Source: an uncultured Planktomarina sp.
GTDB lineage: Bacteria > Pseudomonadota > Alphaproteobacteria > Rhodobacterales > Rhodobacteraceae
DNA length: 64,000 bases
Assembly (NCBI GenBank): GCA_905182425.1
Contig: CAJJBP010000002.1
Span: 1-64,000 of the forward strand
Direction: 5' to 3'
Position numbers and translations under genes: made by a program. The notes below the pieces were generated by a model. It saw only the letters and a list, made by a program, of their open reading frames with translations. It was not told the DNA's origin and did not search any database. This document shows positions 25,944 through 36,524 of this stretch, piece after piece; position 1 is the stretch's first letter; the number at the start of each line of letters is the position of its first letter.

Positions 25944-26531
25944 TTATTTCCAATCCTGTAGTCGCGCCACGTACCGTGCAAGCGTGTCAATCTCGAGGTT
26001 CACTAGGTCTCCCACTTTAGCATCACTCCATATGGTCACGGCTTTTGTATGTGGAATGAAATTAATACCAAAAACCGCACCCTCAACTTCATTCACCGTC
26101 AACGAGGTTCCATTCAAAGAGACTGACCCTTTGGGAGCAATGTATTTCGCTAATGCATCCGGAGCACGCAATTTTACTCGAGTACTGTCACCTTCATCAT
26201 GCATGTCAATAATAGTGGCCACACCATCAACGTGGCCGGAAACAATATGGCCCCCAAGTTCATCACCAACCTTTAAAGCACGCTCAAGATTAATTGCCCC
26301 AGACATCTCCCAATCAACAATATTGGTCAGATTTACACTTTCAGCAGAAATATCGACAGAAAAACTATCCTCAGTTTTCTCAACAACAGTGAGACAAACG
26401 CCGTTACAAGCAATGGATGCTCCAATATTGACAGTGCTTAGATCGTAAGCAGTAACTATCTCTGCTCGCAAATCACCCGCGCGTTTTAGATCGCGAATAA
26501 TGCCAACATCAGTTATAATACCTGTGAACAT
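25944..26531 (-). CDS. ribE: Riboflavin synthase, alpha chain (RibE)
   Basis: Riboflavin synthase dismutates two lumazine molecules into riboflavin. The 195 residues hold the two-barrel repeat: MFTGIITDVGII, then ASIACNGVCLTVVEK in the first barrel and GSVSLNGTSLTVNEVEG in the second, with GGHIVSGHVDGVA between them. It is the first gene after a 353-bp gap and starts the ribE-ribB-ribH-nusB-hydrolase run. Confidence 0.95.
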   Translation of the reverse strand: MFTGIITDVGIIRDLKRAGDLRAEIVTAYDLSTVNIGASIACNGVCLTVVEKTEDSFSVDISAESVNLTNIVDWEMSGAINLERALKVGDELGGHIVSGHVDGVATIIDMHDEGDSTRVKLRAPDALAKYIAPKGSVSLNGTSLTVNEVEGAVFGINFIPHTKAVTIWSDAKVGDLVNLEIDTLARYVARLQDWK

Positions 26532-26884
26532 ACTTTTTTCCCTTCAAGCTGTCCCTATCCCCAGTAAAAGCCTTGGGCAAGTGTTTGCTTTTGATTTGAA
26601 AATAACAAATCCTATATTTTTCGACTTCATCTAAACTCAAAGGCCATTTGTGATATCAAGACAACAAAAGATACCTAAAATAGCAACTTGGTTAAAAAAA
26701 TTTGGTTAAAGTTTTTAAATTCTCAAAGATCCCCAAATTCATTTTTTAAATCAAGCTAGGCCTGTTAAACTAAAATAGCTCAAGATTAAAAACGTTAAGT
26801 TCATTTAAAGCTCAAAGGTTTCGGGCCAATGTTAGAAACATAAATTTATTATTTATAATACATTGATAAAATAATCCCGAGCAA
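26532..26884. other. 353-bp AT-rich gap between ribD and ribE
   Basis: No protein-like frame and no RNA gene is seen. I searched the strand leading into ribE for the conserved blocks of an FMN riboswitch and found none. The gap must contain the ribE promoter if ribE is not read through from ribD; none could be assigned with confidence. Confidence 0.5.
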
Positions 26885-27982
26885 TCAAAAATTTACACTG
26901 CGCCAATGGTGGCGTATGTCCGCGCCTATTTTCCGACAATCAACAAGTTCAAATCTAGTTGCCAAAACAAGCTTATCTACACCTAGTCCACCGAGACCAG
27001 CTTCACCATCAGAGCCGATCACAACCCCCGCCGAATATACAATCAAATCGTCGATCAAGTGATCTTTTAACAATCCAGCAGCAAAGGTACCCCCACCCTC
27101 GCATAGGACTGATGTAAGACCTTCAGCACCCAAACTTTGTACCAAAAGTTGCAAATTTAACCGGCCATCCAAACCTTGAGGAACTGCCAAAAACTTATCA
27201 GCTAATTCATTCCAATGAGGGTTTATTGAGTGCCCCTCTGCGTGGCATAGCCAAATCGGCGCTTCCTTTTTACTGGCCTTTAAAGCATTACCCAAAAAAT
27301 CTAGATTTTTGGATGCAACGATCCGGACCGGCTGAGAAGTTTGTCCCAGCCCACGGACAGTAAGTGCAGGGTCATCCGCCCTTGCAGTTCCTCCACCCAC
27401 AAGCACTGCATCGTGGCAACTACGTAAAACGTGCACATCACGCCTTGCTTCTAATCCTGTAATCCATTGGCTTTCGCCAGTTTTGGTCGCGATCCGCCCA
27501 TCTAAAGACAGCGCAAGTTTTAAGGTAATCCGAGGCGAGCCACAAGAAATACGCTTGAAGAAGCCATAGTGGGCTGCCTCTGCCTGCATCTCCAAACATC
27601 CTTCAGAAACCTCAACCCCCGCCAGGCGAAGCGAATCCGCCCCTTTACCCGCGACACGCGGGTCAGTATCCTGCGTTGCAATCACACATCTCACAATTCC
27701 AGCTGTCACAAGCGCATCCACACAAGGTCCAGTTTTTCCAGTATGTGCGCATGGCTCGAGCGTAACATAGGCGGTTGCTCCAACAGCTTTTTTTCCAGCT
27801 TGCTGGAGCGCTACGACCTCGGCATGAGGTGTACCACCAGGTTGCGTCCAGCCACGCCCAACTATGCGGCCATTGCGTACTAAAACACAGCCCACTGCTG
27901 GGTTAGGCCACACATTCCCAGACCCGCGTTGTCCTAAAGTCAGGGCAAGCGCCATAAAGCGTTCATCAGTAAAGGTCGTCAA
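26885..27982 (-). CDS. ribD: Bifunctional pyrimidine deaminase/reductase RibD
   Basis: RibD carries out the second and third steps of riboflavin synthesis. The 365-residue protein begins with a zinc deaminase domain ([11 protein letters not shown] with the His-Ala-Glu site; [16 protein letters not shown] with two zinc cysteines). It ends with a reductase domain ([22 protein letters not shown], then [13 protein letters not shown]). Its ATG overlaps the nrdR stop by 4 nt. The length is usual. Confidence 0.95.
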   Translation of the reverse strand: MTTFTDERFMALALTLGQRGSGNVWPNPAVGCVLVRNGRIVGRGWTQPGGTPHAEVVALQQAGKKAVGATAYVTLEPCAHTGKTGPCVDALVTAGIVRCVIATQDTDPRVAGKGADSLRLAGVEVSEGCLEMQAEAAHYGFFKRISCGSPRITLKLALSLDGRIATKTGESQWITGLEARRDVHVLRSCHDAVLVGGGTARADDPALTVRGLGQTSQPVRIVASKNLDFLGNALKASKKEAPIWLCHAEGHSINPHWNELADKFLAVPQGLDGRLNLQLLVQSLGAEGLTSVLCEGGGTFAAGLLKDHLIDDLIVYSAGVVIGSDGEAGLGGLGVDKLVLATRFELVDCRKIGADIRHHWRSVNF

Positions 27983-28446
27983 TCTTCTGTCGGCAAATCT
28001 GGCCGAAGCTCTGAAACGAACTTGTCAAAATCATCCGCTGCTTGAAAGTTTTTATAAACGCTTGCAAAACGAACATATGCCACAGTATCTATACGAGCCA
28101 ATGCTTCCATTACTATCTCGCCTATTGTTGTTGATGGAATATCTGTATCGCCCATGCTTTCAAGTCGCCGCACAATGCCAGATATCATTTGATCCATACG
28201 CTCAAGTTCAACTGGGCGCTTTTGCAAGGCAATGCGAATAGAACGCTCAAGCTTACTGCGATCAAAGTCCTCACGACGTCCATTAGATTTAATAACTACC
28301 AGATCTCGAAGCTGCACCCTTTCATAGGTCGTAAAACGTCCACCACAGGCAGGGCAAAAGCGCCGTCTTCTTATGGCTACATGGTCCTCAGCAGGGCGTG
28401 AATCTTTAACTTGGGTGTCGACATTTCCACAAAACGGGCAACGCAT
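27979..28446 (-). CDS. nrdR: Transcriptional repressor NrdR
   Basis: NrdR is a zinc-finger/ATP-cone repressor of ribonucleotide reductase genes that senses ATP and dATP. The 155 residues start [18 protein letters not shown] and include [18 protein letters not shown], giving the four zinc cysteines. The ATP-cone domain follows ([18 protein letters not shown]). It leads the nrdR-ribD pair. A near match to an NrdR box exists just upstream but has one extra base, so autoregulation is uncertain. Confidence 0.95.
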   Translation of the reverse strand: MRCPFCGNVDTQVKDSRPAEDHVAIRRRRFCPACGGRFTTYERVQLRDLVVIKSNGRREDFDRSKLERSIRIALQKRPVELERMDQMISGIVRRLESMGDTDIPSTTIGEIVMEALARIDTVAYVRFASVYKNFQAADDFDKFVSELRPDLPTED

Positions 28447-28923
28447 AAACCATCCTTCTCTTCACTAATATATTGGGCTTTTAGCTCAAAACCTAGAAAT
28501 ACTATAAGACTATCTCTATAAATTGTGTAGCAAAAAATCATACCTATAAATTGTTGATATTAAACGCTTGTCATACGAATACTTCACTCAGGTCTATCTC
28601 CAAATTAAGTTAGTTTTAATCATGACTAGGGGATTAAACAAATTGGATTAAACTTTTTATATAGCGTCAAATTACCTCTACAAAATCGTAGCTTAGACCA
28701 CACAGGATCATCAAATTTTTTCAATTCTGATATAGGATTTAAACCCTTAAACGGCCAGTATGCCGTTTGCAAATCTATAGACAATTAATCCATCTCTATT
28801 GAATTGTGCTTATGTCGAAAAGTTAGATTCAAAAAGTTGGCTTAATTCAACTGTATGAACTTCAGAAATCCTGGTGCAAAAGTCATTAGTAAAAAAATAC
28901 TAAGCACTTATATTATAATAATA
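28447..28923. other. 477-bp AT-rich gap between rpoD and nrdR
   Basis: No gene is supported. The only clear structure is a perfect 7-bp inverted repeat, AAACGGC-CAGTAT-GCCGTTT, at 28749-28768. It has no T-run on either strand and so is not a standard terminator. The rest is AT-rich and presumably carries the nrdR promoter. Confidence 0.5.
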
Positions 28924-30900
28924 TTATTGATCCAAAAAACTGCGCAACTTGCGACTACGGCTTGGATGCTTAAGCTTACGGAGCGCTTTTGCCTCAATTT
29001 GACGAATACGTTCCCGGGTCACACTAAACTGCTGCCCCACTTCTTCCAAAGTATGATCAGTATTCATCCCAATACCAAAACGCATCCGTAACACACGCTC
29101 TTCACGCGGTGTCAGACTTGCTAGAACACGAGTTGTCGTCTCTTTCAGATTTTCCTGAATGGCGCTGTCGAGGGGCAAGACCGCATTCTTATCTTCAATA
29201 AAATCACCAAGTTGAGAGTCTTCTTCATCTCCAATTGGAGTTTCAAGCGAAATCGGCTCTTTTGCAATTTTCATAACCTTCCGCACTTTTTCTAGCGGCA
29301 TTTGAAGTTTTGCAGCCAATTCTTCCGGTGTAGGTTCTCGGCCAATTTCGTGCAGCATTTGGCGGCCTGTGCGCACTAATTTATTAATTGTCTCAATCAT
29401 GTGAACTGGAATGCGTATAGTTCGTGCTTGATCCGCAATAGAACGCGTAATTGCCTGGCGAATCCACCATGTTGCATATGTACTAAATTTATAACCCCGA
29501 CGGTATTCGAACTTATCAACTGCTTTCATCAAGCCGATGTTTCCTTCTTGGATAAGATCCAAGAATTGTAAACCACGGTTTGTATATTTTTTAGCAATTG
29601 AGATAACCAAACGAAGGTTGGCCTCAACCATTTCTTTTTTAGCTTGGCGAGCTTCTTTTTCGCCTTTTTGAACTTGCTGAACAATACGGCGAAATTCACT
29701 AATATCCAGCCCAACGTACTGACCGACTTGAGCCATATCAGAACGCAACTGCTCAACTTTTTCAATACTACGTTCAATAAACATGTTCCAGCCACGTCCC
29801 GGCTTTTCGCTCATGTCGGTCAACCAATTTGGATCAAGCTCGCGGCCACGATAGGCCTCTACGAATTCACGGCGATTGATACGGGCTTGGTCTGCAAGTT
29901 TAACCATAGCACTATCGATAGACATGATACGGCGGTTGATACCATAGAGTTGATCAATCAACGCTTCAATACGGTTATTGTGCAAGTGCAACTCATTAAC
30001 CAGCTCAACAATCTCGGAACGTAATTTTTGATATTTGGTTTCTTCACCCTTCGAGAAACTCTGATCTTCATTCAATGTTGCAGAAATACGTTGATCTTGC
30101 ATCTCGGCCAGCATAGTAAAATTATGTGCAATCATATCAAGAGTTTCTAGCACTCGAGGCTTCAAAGCTTCTTCCATGGCAGCCAGAGAAATATTTGCGC
30201 CTTCATCATCATCATCATCATCATCATCTGCAGTTACGATCGGGTTTCCATCCGCATCCAACTCCGCCGCCTCCACGACTGGCGCCGTAACTCCATCTGT
30301 TGCAGCCACAGTTGAAGTTGCCTCCTCCTCGCCCATGTGACGACCAAACGTCGTTTCCAGATCAATCACATCGCGCAGGAGTATATCCTCTGTGAGTAAT
30401 TCATCACGCCAGATCGTAATCGCCTGGAATGTAAGAGGGCTTTCACATAGACCCGCAATCATCGTCTTTCGGCCAGCCTCAATACGCTTGGCAATCGCAA
30501 TTTCACCTTCACGGCTTAACAGTTCGACTGATCCCATCTCACGGAGGTACATCCGAACAGGATCATCAGTACGGTCAAGTTTCTCATTATTAGCGCCAGC
30601 CAAAGCCACATCACGATTTTGATTTGTTGCTATCAAATCGGTTGGGCCTTTATCTTCGTCTTCGTTCTCTTCCTCTTCAGTGACTTGAATACCCATATCT
30701 GAAAGCATCGACATCACATCTTCAATTTGGTCTGAAGAAACTTGATCGGGCGGAAGCACATTGTTTAGCTGATCGTACGTTATATATCCACGATCCCGAG
30801 CGTCAAATATCATTTTTTTGACCGCTGTTTGACTCATATCAATCATAGGCTCTTTTGCAGCGGCGTCTTGTTTACGATCGTCATTGTCTTTGGCGGCCAT
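28924..30900 (-). CDS. rpoD: RNA polymerase sigma-70 factor RpoD
   Basis: This is the principal housekeeping sigma factor, 658 residues. Region 1.1 is at the N terminus ([19 protein letters not shown]), region 1.2 at [21 protein letters not shown], a long non-conserved insert lies between, then region 2 ([38 protein letters not shown]), region 3 and region 4 ([22 protein letters not shown]). The insert has a run of seven aspartates near residue 228, encoded by a TCA/GAT repeat at 30203-30228. It lies downstream of dnaG, the macromolecular-synthesis operon order. Confidence 0.97.
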   Translation of the reverse strand: MAAKDNDDRKQDAAAKEPMIDMSQTAVKKMIFDARDRGYITYDQLNNVLPPDQVSSDQIEDVMSMLSDMGIQVTEEEENEDEDKGPTDLIATNQNRDVALAGANNEKLDRTDDPVRMYLREMGSVELLSREGEIAIAKRIEAGRKTMIAGLCESPLTFQAITIWRDELLTEDILLRDVIDLETTFGRHMGEEEATSTVAATDGVTAPVVEAAELDADGNPIVTADDDDDDDDEGANISLAAMEEALKPRVLETLDMIAHNFTMLAEMQDQRISATLNEDQSFSKGEETKYQKLRSEIVELVNELHLHNNRIEALIDQLYGINRRIMSIDSAMVKLADQARINRREFVEAYRGRELDPNWLTDMSEKPGRGWNMFIERSIEKVEQLRSDMAQVGQYVGLDISEFRRIVQQVQKGEKEARQAKKEMVEANLRLVISIAKKYTNRGLQFLDLIQEGNIGLMKAVDKFEYRRGYKFSTYATWWIRQAITRSIADQARTIRIPVHMIETINKLVRTGRQMLHEIGREPTPEELAAKLQMPLEKVRKVMKIAKEPISLETPIGDEEDSQLGDFIEDKNAVLPLDSAIQENLKETTTRVLASLTPREERVLRMRFGIGMNTDHTLEEVGQQFSVTRERIRQIEAKALRKLKHPSRSRKLRSFLDQ

Positions 30901-30923
30901 GCGGTGCTGCTCCTAAAGTGGCT

Positions 30924-30957
30924 GGGATTCTCGGCAGACAATGCCGAATCACATTCC
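30924..30957 (-). other. Hairpin in the dnaG-rpoD spacer
   Basis: In the 116-bp spacer the rpoD strand reads a stem with GGGA outside, ATTCGGC then a 7-nt loop and GCCGAGAAT, closed by TCCC (one bulge). No T-run follows, so it is not a standard terminator. It could be an RNA processing or stability element between the two cistrons; in E. coli the same junction is cut by RNase E. The function is inferred from position. Confidence 0.4.
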
Positions 30958-31016
30958 CATCTGATTCGTTACCGCATTTAGCCTGATTCGATAACCATTT
31001 CCCAGCCCAACAAATT

Positions 31017-32954
31017 CTATCGTTGACCTGGCTTGGTAAAATCGATTTGGTCCAACAGGTTTTCAAGTGCTTTTCGCTCTTCCTGCTTTAATCTGAGGCC
31101 ATTTTTGGCTGTCTTGTATTCCGTTTTATCTTCCTGAATTCCTTGAGTTGCCTCATGTAACTGATTGGCCGATTGGTGCAGACGCCATGTTAGACCCTCA
31201 TCATCTAAGTCGGACAAATCTTGTACTGCTTCGTCGACCTCACGTCCATGCGCATCAATTGCAAACATTTGTCCAAATTCCTGCAACAAGCAGGTTACAA
31301 CAAAATCGACATCGCCGGCATTTCGAACACCAGGCGCTATAGCAACGTGTGGTGCTCGAATTAAAGTTGTAAGAACCGCAGAGCCAAGTTTTTCGATAGC
31401 CGCAGTCCACATTAAATCAGCAGACCCAGAATATCCCAATAAAAACTGCTGAATTATTCGGTGCTCAGACTTAATGAATTTTAAGTCTCCCAAACGCCCC
31501 TCAACCGCCTCTAATGCTTCCGGGGTCTTAAGCAAGCTCGCGAGGATAACTGATTGGCGTAATATATGGCTTGTCTCGGAGCCCCTGGCCAGAGACGATG
31601 ACTTTGTTGATACTTGAGGAATAGCCACTTTGGGGGCTCCACGAAGTGGAAATTTTTTGCCCTGATTGACAGGTTTAAAAAGCTGCCAACGCATTTCTTT
31701 TACCGCTTGGCCATAGTGGCCGCGTATAGATGGGTCTTTGATAAGTTTTATTGTTTCACGCAAGCTTTTATCTAACGCAGCTTTGCGTTCCGGGCTGTCA
31801 AAGTTTTTGCCAGAAACTTCACGCTCCCAAAGCAAATCGACCATTGGCCTCGCTTCATCCAAAAGCTTTTTCATCGCGGTCGGTCCGCCAGCTTTCAGTA
31901 GATCATCTGGGTCTTGTCCTTGTGGCATCACGGCGAAGCGCAAGGACTTTCCCGCCTCCAAAAGTGGCAATGCCAAATCGCAAACACGTTGCGCTGCTCG
32001 AACGCCAGCCGCATCACCATCAAGCGCAATTATAGGCTCGTCTGAGATACGCCACATGAGCTGAATCTGCATCTCAGTAACAGCTGTACCAAGGGGTGCA
32101 ACCGCGGCGCTAAATCCAGCCTCAACCAACGCAATTACATCCATATAACCCTCAGCAACAATCAATGGGTGACCTTTGCCTGCAGCCTCGCGCGCGGGTC
32201 CATAGTTATAAAGGCTGCGGCCCTTATCAAATAATTCGGTTTCCGGGGAATTGAGGTATTTTGCGTTATCATTTGGATCCATGGCGCGTCCCCCAAATCC
32301 GATGCAACGGCCTCGGGAATCGCGAATTGGGTAGATAATGCGGTTACGAAAAGTGTCATAAGGGCGTTTGCCCTTACTTGAGGGCTTAGCCAGGCCAGCA
32401 GCCAAGATTAGCTCTTCTTCGACATTCTTACTTGCAAGATGATCCCAAAGACCCTGCCAAGAATCTGGAGCGAAGCCGATGTCGAATCTATCAAGTGCAG
32501 GCTGCAACAATCCACGTCCAGCGAGGTAATTTCGAGCCTCCGCGCCGCCACTGGTGTTCAATTGAAGCCGGAAGAACTGCAGAGCCTGCTCCATGATCTC
32601 GGCCAATTTTGTTCGCCGATCTGCTTTTTCCTGCGCCTGAGGGTCTCTTTCTGGCATCGACATGCCAGCTTCGCGAGCCAAAATTTCGACAGCTTCCATG
32701 AAGCTTACATTCTCAGTGTCCTTAATAAAACCAAGAGCATCGCCTTTGGCATGACAACCAAAACAGTAATAATATCCCTTGCGATCATCCACATGAAAAC
32801 TTGCAGTTTTTTCCTGATGAAAGGGGCATGGAGACCACATATCGCCCTTGCCCTGATTGGATTTTCGCGTATCCCACATGACTTTTCGCCCAACCACTTG
32901 CGTGATCGAGGTGCGGTTTCTCAGTTCATCTAAAAATCCCGGTGGCAATGACAT
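31017..32954 (-). CDS. dnaG: DNA primase DnaG
   Basis: DnaG makes RNA primers at the replication fork. The 645 residues show the N-terminal zinc finger (CPFHQEKTASFHVDD ending CFGCHAKGD), the RNA polymerase core (FGGRAMDPNDNAKYLNS), the TOPRIM motifs AEGYMDVIALVEAG and ALDGDAAGVRAA, and a helicase-binding C-terminal region. The length is normal for alphaproteobacteria. It is followed by rpoD; no rpsU is found upstream, which is usual in this class. Confidence 0.96.
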   Translation of the reverse strand: MSLPPGFLDELRNRTSITQVVGRKVMWDTRKSNQGKGDMWSPCPFHQEKTASFHVDDRKGYYYCFGCHAKGDALGFIKDTENVSFMEAVEILAREAGMSMPERDPQAQEKADRRTKLAEIMEQALQFFRLQLNTSGGAEARNYLAGRGLLQPALDRFDIGFAPDSWQGLWDHLASKNVEEELILAAGLAKPSSKGKRPYDTFRNRIIYPIRDSRGRCIGFGGRAMDPNDNAKYLNSPETELFDKGRSLYNYGPAREAAGKGHPLIVAEGYMDVIALVEAGFSAAVAPLGTAVTEMQIQLMWRISDEPIIALDGDAAGVRAAQRVCDLALPLLEAGKSLRFAVMPQGQDPDDLLKAGGPTAMKKLLDEARPMVDLLWEREVSGKNFDSPERKAALDKSLRETIKLIKDPSIRGHYGQAVKEMRWQLFKPVNQGKKFPLRGAPKVAIPQVSTKSSSLARGSETSHILRQSVILASLLKTPEALEAVEGRLGDLKFIKSEHRIIQQFLLGYSGSADLMWTAAIEKLGSAVLTTLIRAPHVAIAPGVRNAGDVDFVVTCLLQEFGQMFAIDAHGREVDEAVQDLSDLDDEGLTWRLHQSANQLHEATQGIQEDKTEYKTAKNGLRLKQEERKALENLLDQIDFTKPGQR

Positions 32955-33375
32955 ACGGATAACTTAAAGCGTCTTTGACCGCGCCGCCACCGATTCCATC
33001 AGATCATTCATGAAGTTACGGCGATTTACAAACATCATAAGCCAAAAATAATTCTATCCCAAGCATGAAATGCTGGCCTGCATATGCATCCGGTCACTGC
33101 GTTGTGTCACGCCTGTTTAAAACCTGTGGCCACATGTCGAGCGGCTTCAGCCATATAAGAATATCGCTAACATGCGCGCCCGAAATATCTACAACACACC
33201 AAAAATCACTTATATCTAAGGCATTGCGATGCGCGCACCGACCGCGAATGCAACGCAAGCCTTCTTTTGTCCAGCCTCAACGCTTTCAAGTAGCACTTTT
33301 TAACAAACCGAATAATAGTAAAAGTCTAGCCATTAGCTACCACTAATATTCTTAAAGATCTGCAAAAAGTCGGAG
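32955..33375. other. 421-bp gap between gdh and dnaG, no gene seen
   Basis: Frames in this stretch are short and lack family patterns; the longest, 93 codons at 33065-33346 on the plus strand, is Cys- and His-rich in a way typical of chance frames and has no ribosome site. No RNA gene was recognised. It includes the promoter side of dnaG and the 3' side of the glutamate dehydrogenase gene. Confidence 0.45.
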
Positions 33376-34812
33376 TTATAAGCCTTTTGCTTGATAAGCA
33401 CCGGCTACTTTGCCAATACTGACCAAATAGGCCGCTGTACGCATATCTGGGACATCAGAACGAGCGCGCCAGACCTCTGCCATATCATTATATGCACCGC
33501 GCATCGTATCGTCCAAACCTGAGCGCACCAGTTCCAATTCACTTGCACCTTTGAGGTATTTTTCTTTGAAATTTGGAGTTAATTGCCAGCTAATACCTTT
33601 ATCTGAACTAAGTCTTTCCAATTCGTCTACTATCGATTTATTGCGGCTTTCTTCTCGGCGACGCTCCATCCGACCAAACCGAATATGGCTTAGGTTTTTT
33701 ACCCATTCAAAGTATGATACCGTAACCCCACCTGCATTGGCATACATGTCAGGTATGATTACAACTCCTTTTGAAAGCAGTATCGCATCAGCACCTGCAG
33801 TTACTGGACCGTTAGCTGCCTCAACAATTAGACGTGCCTGCACGCGGCCCGCATTTTCTCGGTTTATGACACCTTCCAGCGCTGCCGGGATAAGAATATC
33901 ACAAGAAGCTTCCAGCATAGATGCCCCGTCCGCAGTGTAATCAGCGCCAGGAAAGCCTTTTACACCATTATTCTCCGCAATCCATTCCTTTAGAGCCTCA
34001 ATATCTAAACCACTTGCACAGCTAACAGCTCCATCTCGTTCAATGACGCCAACAATACGAGCACCATCTTCTTCGCACAAAAATTTGGCGGCATGGTACC
34101 CCACATTACCCAAGCCTTGAACAATGATAGCTTTATCGTCCAGTTTCCCTGAAAGACCTGCAGCCTTGATGTCTTCGGGGTGACGGAAAAACTCCTGCAG
34201 CGCGTATTGAACTCCCCGCCCAGTGGCCTCTGTTCTACCTTGGATGCCCCCACCATTTACAGGTTTGCCCGTTACACAAGCACGCGCATTAATATCTGTA
34301 GTATTCATGCGTTGATATTGGTCAGCAATCCACGCCATTTCACGCTCCCCAGTCCCCATATCGGGTGCCGGTACGTTTTGCGAAGGATGTATTAAATCTC
34401 GCTTGATCAACTCATAAGCAAACCGCCGCGTTATCTGTTCTAATTCGTGCTCTTCATACTCCCTGGGGTCAATTCGCAAACCTCCTTTCGAGCCTCCATA
34501 AGGTGCATCAACCAAAGCGCATTTATATGTCATCAAAGCTGCCAAAGCCTCAACCTCGTCTTGGTTCACACCCAAGGCGTAGCGAATCCCGCCCTTGACA
34601 GGTTCCATATGCTCAGAATGCACTGCTCGGTATCCAGTGAAGGTTTTAATCTCACCACGCAAGCGAACCCCAAACCGCACGGTATAAGTCGCGTTACAAA
34701 CCCTAATTTTCTCAGCGAGACCTAGAGGCATATCCATCAATGCCACAGCACGATTGAACATTATATCTACGCTATCGCGAAAGCTTGGCTCTGGAGATGT
34801 TGTATTTGACAT
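33376..34812 (-). CDS. gdhA: Glu/Leu/Phe/Val family dehydrogenase (glutamate dehydrogenase)
   Basis: The enzyme interconverts glutamate with 2-oxoglutarate and ammonia in this family. The 478 residues contain the substrate site MEPVKGGIRYALGVN, the catalytic-lysine motif APYGGSKGGLRIDP, NVPAPDMGTGEREMAWIADQY with the catalytic Asp, and the nucleotide-binding turn VQGLGNVGYHAAKFL. The length of 478 is slightly above the usual 420-450, with a longer C-terminal tail. NAD versus NADP use is not decided here. It stands alone, with spacers on both sides. Confidence 0.9.
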   Translation of the reverse strand: MSNTTSPEPSFRDSVDIMFNRAVALMDMPLGLAEKIRVCNATYTVRFGVRLRGEIKTFTGYRAVHSEHMEPVKGGIRYALGVNQDEVEALAALMTYKCALVDAPYGGSKGGLRIDPREYEEHELEQITRRFAYELIKRDLIHPSQNVPAPDMGTGEREMAWIADQYQRMNTTDINARACVTGKPVNGGGIQGRTEATGRGVQYALQEFFRHPEDIKAAGLSGKLDDKAIIVQGLGNVGYHAAKFLCEEDGARIVGVIERDGAVSCASGLDIEALKEWIAENNGVKGFPGADYTADGASMLEASCDILIPAALEGVINRENAGRVQARLIVEAANGPVTAGADAILLSKGVVIIPDMYANAGGVTVSYFEWVKNLSHIRFGRMERRREESRNKSIVDELERLSSDKGISWQLTPNFKEKYLKGASELELVRSGLDDTMRGAYNDMAEVWRARSDVPDMRTAAYLVSIGKVAGAYQAKGL

Positions 34813-34897
34813 AAATTTTACTCCTAAAATTGGAACGCTTTCCCCTACCCTAAATCATTAGTTGCCAAAAAGAACCCAATAAAAACTTTATCTATTC

Positions 34898-35383
34898 TCA
34901 GAGCCTTTCTGAAGCAGACTTTTCCGCAATTAGTACAGCTAAAGCATCCGCAACAAATTTTCCTTCTGAGGGAGAAGTCACGCCACCAATGCCGATGCGT
35001 TTACCAAATTGCCAATATAAACCTGGCACCCATGCCCGAACGCAGGGCTTATCCAAGCTGATGACAAAACCATTTGATGGCTTAAAGGCAAATGCACTGC
35101 GCTCCACGCGAAGCATAGTCTCAAGCGAAGCCAACATTTGACCATCATCAAAGAAAAGCCCAGAGCGCCGCAGCTGTATTTTACGCCCAGTCCCACGTTG
35201 CATCGTGCGCGCCACCCAAAGAACGGCAGCTGCCACAATGATAAGGAATGCTTTTTGCAAGATTGTAGCGTTTGTCGTAACAGTAAGGTAAAGCAACAAA
35301 AAACCAAGCAGCATCATAACAATCAATGCAAGGCCCCGGCGCGTGGGTGAAACACCTAAACTTGCAATAATTGGCTCTGACAT
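34898..35383 (-). CDS. Conserved membrane protein of unknown function
   Basis: I do not recognise a named family. The 161-residue product has two adjacent hydrophobic segments near the N terminus (about residues 15-33 and 37-55; GLALIVMMLLGFLLLYLTV and FLIIVAAAVLWVAR). A soluble domain of about 100 residues follows, in which strand-rich segments alternate (GLFFDDGQMLASLETMLRVE, GFVISLDKPCVRAW). The pattern is reminiscent of PH-like membrane proteins in Rhodobacteraceae. I used ATG 35383 (MSEPIIASLG); an ATG 27 nt upstream is also in frame. It lies between two dehydrogenase genes. Confidence 0.75.
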   Translation of the reverse strand: MSEPIIASLGVSPTRRGLALIVMMLLGFLLLYLTVTTNATILQKAFLIIVAAAVLWVARTMQRGTGRKIQLRRSGLFFDDGQMLASLETMLRVERSAFAFKPSNGFVISLDKPCVRAWVPGLYWQFGKRIGIGGVTSPSEGKFVADALAVLIAEKSASERL

Positions 35384-35471
35384 TTCAAAATTCCCAATGT
35401 GCTTAGCCAACCGGCCTGCTTCAGGACGCTATCTGACCTGAAACTCGTTGAAATGAAAGTTTAAAGTGGCT

Positions 35472-36416
35472 CTAACGGCGGACGACGACCTCTTTTCCAC
35501 GCTCTTCGAGTTCTTCATCAATTAGCACCCGTGGGAAACCTTCGGCAAGAATACTCAACCCTGTGGCCTCCTCAAGACGTTCAATGATACGATCAGATTG
35601 TGCTCGCTCCCCATAACGTTTCTGACCGTCAGTCATAATATCTATGATCAAAGGCGACACCTCCAATGGAACAGAATGATCATCCGCAATCTGTTGGAAA
35701 AGACCAATATCTTTTTGAATGAGGTCCATAGTAAAGTTCACATTTCGTGATCCAGATAAAATCATCTGGCTCTCTGTCTCATGAACAAAAGAGGTGCCAG
35801 AGGACATGGAGATAGCCTCATAGGTCATCCCCATATCCATCCCCGCGGCCTTCATCACTGTCAGAGCTTCGCATACAGTAATTAAATTTGCCGTAGCCAA
35901 ATAGTTGGTCATGACTTTAAGTAAACTGGAGTTCCCAATATCACCAACATGTAAAATACGGCGTCCCATGTGTGTCAAAACTGGTAGAACTTTGTCGAAG
36001 GTCGAGCGCTTGCAACCCGCATAAATTGAGATGTTACCAGTATCGGCACGATGGCAGCCACCAGATACCGGACAGTCCACTGCCTCACCCCCAGCTTCTA
36101 TCACCAACGCTCCAAGACGCTTTACTTCGTTAGCATCGGTGGTGGACATTTCCATCCAAATTTTTCCTGGACCAACATGCGGCAGCATTTCAGTTACAAC
36201 AGCGTCAGATGCAGCAGGGTTTGGCAGGCAAGTTATAACCACATCGCAATTTTGCATGAGCATTGCGGGGCTAACTCCATCTCGAGCTCCCAGTGCAACA
36301 AAATCCGCCACGAAGCTCGTATTTAAATCATGAACGCTCAGATTCAAATCATTTCGCAAAAGGCTCCCAGCCAGTTTTCCACCGACGTTGCCCAATCCAA
36401 TAAAACCAATCTTCAT
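35472..36416 (-). CDS. NAD(P)-dependent beta-hydroxyacid dehydrogenase (3-hydroxyisobutyrate dehydrogenase family)
   Basis: The 314-residue protein begins with the Rossmann motif GFIGLGNVGGKLAGSL. It has the substrate-binding DCPVSGGCHRADTG near residue 118 and the catalytic lysine region NSSLLKVMTNYLATANL. This family oxidises 3-hydroxyisobutyrate, tartronate semialdehyde, D-glycerate or related beta-hydroxyacids. The C-terminal tail ERGKEVVVRR is unusually basic. Divergent from the reductive-dehalogenase-like gene, 108 bp apart; a shared control region is possible. Confidence 0.88.
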   Translation of the reverse strand: MKIGFIGLGNVGGKLAGSLLRNDLNLSVHDLNTSFVADFVALGARDGVSPAMLMQNCDVVITCLPNPAASDAVVTEMLPHVGPGKIWMEMSTTDANEVKRLGALVIEAGGEAVDCPVSGGCHRADTGNISIYAGCKRSTFDKVLPVLTHMGRRILHVGDIGNSSLLKVMTNYLATANLITVCEALTVMKAAGMDMGMTYEAISMSSGTSFVHETESQMILSGSRNVNFTMDLIQKDIGLFQQIADDHSVPLEVSPLIIDIMTDGQKRYGERAQSDRIIERLEEATGLSILAEGFPRVLIDEELEERGKEVVVRR

Positions 36417-36524
36417 GATCCATCCCCATGATTTTGTTTGAAAACGAAATGAAGGTTCTTCAACGACATGTCGCCTCTATTTACGACGCTTGTTAATTTG
36501 GACACAATTTAGGAAGATGAAACC

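Noticed and set aside
26532-26884. FMN riboswitch upstream of ribE
   Set aside because: The conserved sequence blocks of the FMN element were not found on either strand.
28463-28477. NrdR-box-like CACTAATATATTGGG just upstream of nrdR
   Set aside because: It has one base too many between the half sites and no second box at a helical distance.
33065-33346. 93-codon plus-strand frame between gdhA and dnaG
   Set aside because: Composition is typical of a chance frame; no start site and no motif.
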